Shown: positions 36,342-37,261 of the stretch, piece by piece
Position numbering within the stretch: position 1 is the first letter of the stretch
How the letters are laid out: each line of letters begins with the position of its first letter
DNA from: Brachybacterium alimentarium
Lineage (GTDB): Bacteria > Actinomycetota > Actinomycetes > Actinomycetales > Dermabacteraceae
Assembly: GCF_002332425.1 (NCBI RefSeq)
Contig: NZ_NRGS01000013.1
Span: forward strand, 1-37,261
Direction: 5' to 3'
Length of the DNA: 37,261 nucleotides
The notes under the pieces: generated by a model
Seen by the model: only the letters and a program-made list of their open reading frames with translations
Database searches by the model: none
What the model was told of the DNA's origin: nothing
Translations under genes and position numbers: made by a program

Positions 36342-37021
36342 CATGCCACGAGGGACCGGCAGGGCAGGGCAGGGCAGGGCAGGGCGACTATGGGCGACAG
36401 CCCGGTGACCGGCTGATGAGCCGCGGTGCGCACGGGGCGCGGGTATCGCCTCCAGAGGGGGCCGCCTTCAGAGGGGTGCTGGCAGCTCGTGGCCAGGGAG
36501 CAGCGGGCTGCCAGCGCACAGACGCGCCCGACGCCATCGAGGGCCGCTCCCGTTCCTGACTGCGCGTTCCCGCGGGCGCTCGCGCCGATGCCTCGATCAA
36601 CGCTGGACGATCGTCGCTAGACGCCTCTGGGATCGAGAGTTCCTCGACGCCTCTCCGAAACGCGTCAACGCCTTCGGGTCGCTGGCCTCGCCCGGGGACA
36701 GGTCCGGGCCTCGGGACTCTCCCGGTCATGACGCGTGAGTCCCGGAGGTGCCCCGTCGGGCCGACAGGGGAGCCCCGGCACGGGATCCCCGCCGACGCTC
36801 CCGACGCCTCCCCTCGCGGGGCAGCTCAGAGGAGGAGCTCGAGGGGTCCGGACGGCCGACGCCCCGCCGAGTCTCGACACCGCCGACCAGGAGCTCGCCG
36901 AGCGTCCTGGCCACGGGCGGCGCAACGCGGCCAGAAGGTCCGCCTGACTAGCAGATACGCGCCCGATCCACCCCATCGAGGAAGTGTTGCCACGGTCACC
37001 CTCCGGAGAGGCCGTTCTGGC
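36342..37021. other. Non-coding region before right-edge promoters
   Basis: No recognisable gene on either strand; open frames are Arg/Ala/Pro-rich and unlike any family. It contains the AGGGC repeat at 36361-36385. No other structure was found. Confidence 0.55.
36361..36385. repeat. Five tandem copies of AGGGC
   Basis: Perfect 5-bp repeat, five units, 19 bases after the tRNA-Ser terminator. It is probably a slippage product with no evident function. Confidence 0.9.
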
Positions 37022-37050
37022 TTGACGACCCCTCCGGATCTGCGTAATGT
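37022..37050 (+). promoter_or_regulatory. Promoter P1 of a right-edge transcript
   Basis: TTGACG (37022-37027), 17 bases, TAATGT (37045-37050). This is close to the housekeeping sigma consensus and followed by about 130 non-coding bases before P2. Confidence 0.6.
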
Positions 37051-37174
37051 TCTTCCTTGTGCCCAGCAAGACGGGAAAACGGAAAGGCCGGAAGGCCAGC
37101 CCGCGGAACCGGAACTGCAAAGCACATGCGGGACTCTTCAAAATCGAATACGACGCGGGTCACACCGAGTCGAG

Positions 37175-37204
37175 TTGACAAGAAGAAGTCGATCCCCTTA
37201 AGCT
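37175..37204 (+). promoter_or_regulatory. Promoter P2 of a right-edge transcript
   Basis: Perfect TTGACA (37175-37180), 18 bases, TAAGCT (37199-37204). The -10 sits inside the near-palindrome CCCCTTAAGCTTTAGGGG (37194-37211). The downstream leader (to 37261) is non-coding. Two stacked strong promoters before a long untranslated leader suggest a stable-RNA operon such as rRNA, but the RNA gene itself lies outside the window. Confidence 0.6.
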
Positions 37205-37261
37205 TTAGGGGTTGCCTCGGAGTAAAGAGCCTGGTGGCTTGGAGTTCTGAGTGCGCGTGTT

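Noticed and set aside
36361..36385. CRISPR or regulatory repeat array
   Set aside because: Five contiguous 5-bp units without spacers are a simple tandem repeat. No CRISPR-like arrays were seen anywhere in the window.
36388..37141. Small genes in the right intergenic region
   Set aside because: The frames have no homology, no ribosome sites and shadow-like composition; they overlap each other on both strands.

Overview
The window is high-GC DNA with dense gene packing, GTG starts and ATGA-type start/stop overlaps. Proteins of actinobacterial type (ROK and LacI regulators, NarL two-component pair, tandem-domain Usp, MetNIQ, oligopeptidase B) point to Actinobacteria. The urease operon and the overall style fit the Micrococcales, perhaps Brachybacterium or another Dermabacteraceae member; that genus guess is an inference, since no database search was possible.

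Layout. (1) 594-1352, minus strand: an orphan OmpR-type winged-helix regulator without a receiver domain. (2) 1775-6820, minus strand: a complete urease operon transcribed ureA-ureB-ureC-ureF-ureD-ureG. There is no ureE, UreG carries a His-rich tail, UreC has Ala where the flap Cys normally sits, and the natural start of ureB is out of frame across a seven-C tract. (3) 6956-8188: upp (uracil salvage, minus) divergent from tadA (tRNA adenosine deaminase, plus). (4) 8376-11070: a nitrate/sulfonate/pyrimidine-precursor-type ABC importer (ATPase, permease, lipoprotein). (5) 11087-12894, minus: a NarL-type response regulator and its HisKA_3 kinase, followed by a small-multidrug-export-type membrane protein (12951-13460). 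(6) 13723-15396: an ABC-F ATPase. (7) 15528-18925: metN-metI-metQ methionine importer and an SDR oxidoreductase. (8) 18934-23298, minus: two tandem prolyl-oligopeptidase-family proteins. The downstream one has an intact Ser/Asp/His triad. In the upstream paralogue all three catalytic positions are replaced, although its frame is open. (9) 23921-25982: an XRE-type regulator with an unfamiliar C-terminal region, convergent with a ROK repressor. (10) 26171-35183: a tightly coupled sugar operon of family-5 solute-binding lipoprotein, two permeases, two ATPases, a GH2 beta-mannosidase, and a LacI-like sugar-binding domain that lacks its HTH and carries a frameshift. A 23-bp AT-rich palindrome ahead of the operon is the likely ROK operator. 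(11) 35277-36128: tandem universal stress protein. (12) 36193-36278: tRNA-Ser(CGA) with promoter and terminator. (13) About 0.7 kb of non-coding DNA, then two near-consensus tandem promoters at the right edge, possibly the start of an rRNA operon leader.

How the parts work together. UreABC hydrolyses urea, with UreF, UreD and UreG loading nickel. The mannoside operon would import short beta-mannosides and hydrolyse them in the cytoplasm under ROK control. MetNIQ and the SsuABC-like importer scavenge methionine and an unidentified small organic nutrient. The strongest oddities are the catalytically dead S9 paralogue, the HTH-less and frameshifted LacI domain, the ureB C-tract frameshift, the UreC Cys-to-Ala substitution, and the palindrome that encodes the C-termini of two convergent genes. 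No wholly novel multi-gene system was recognised.
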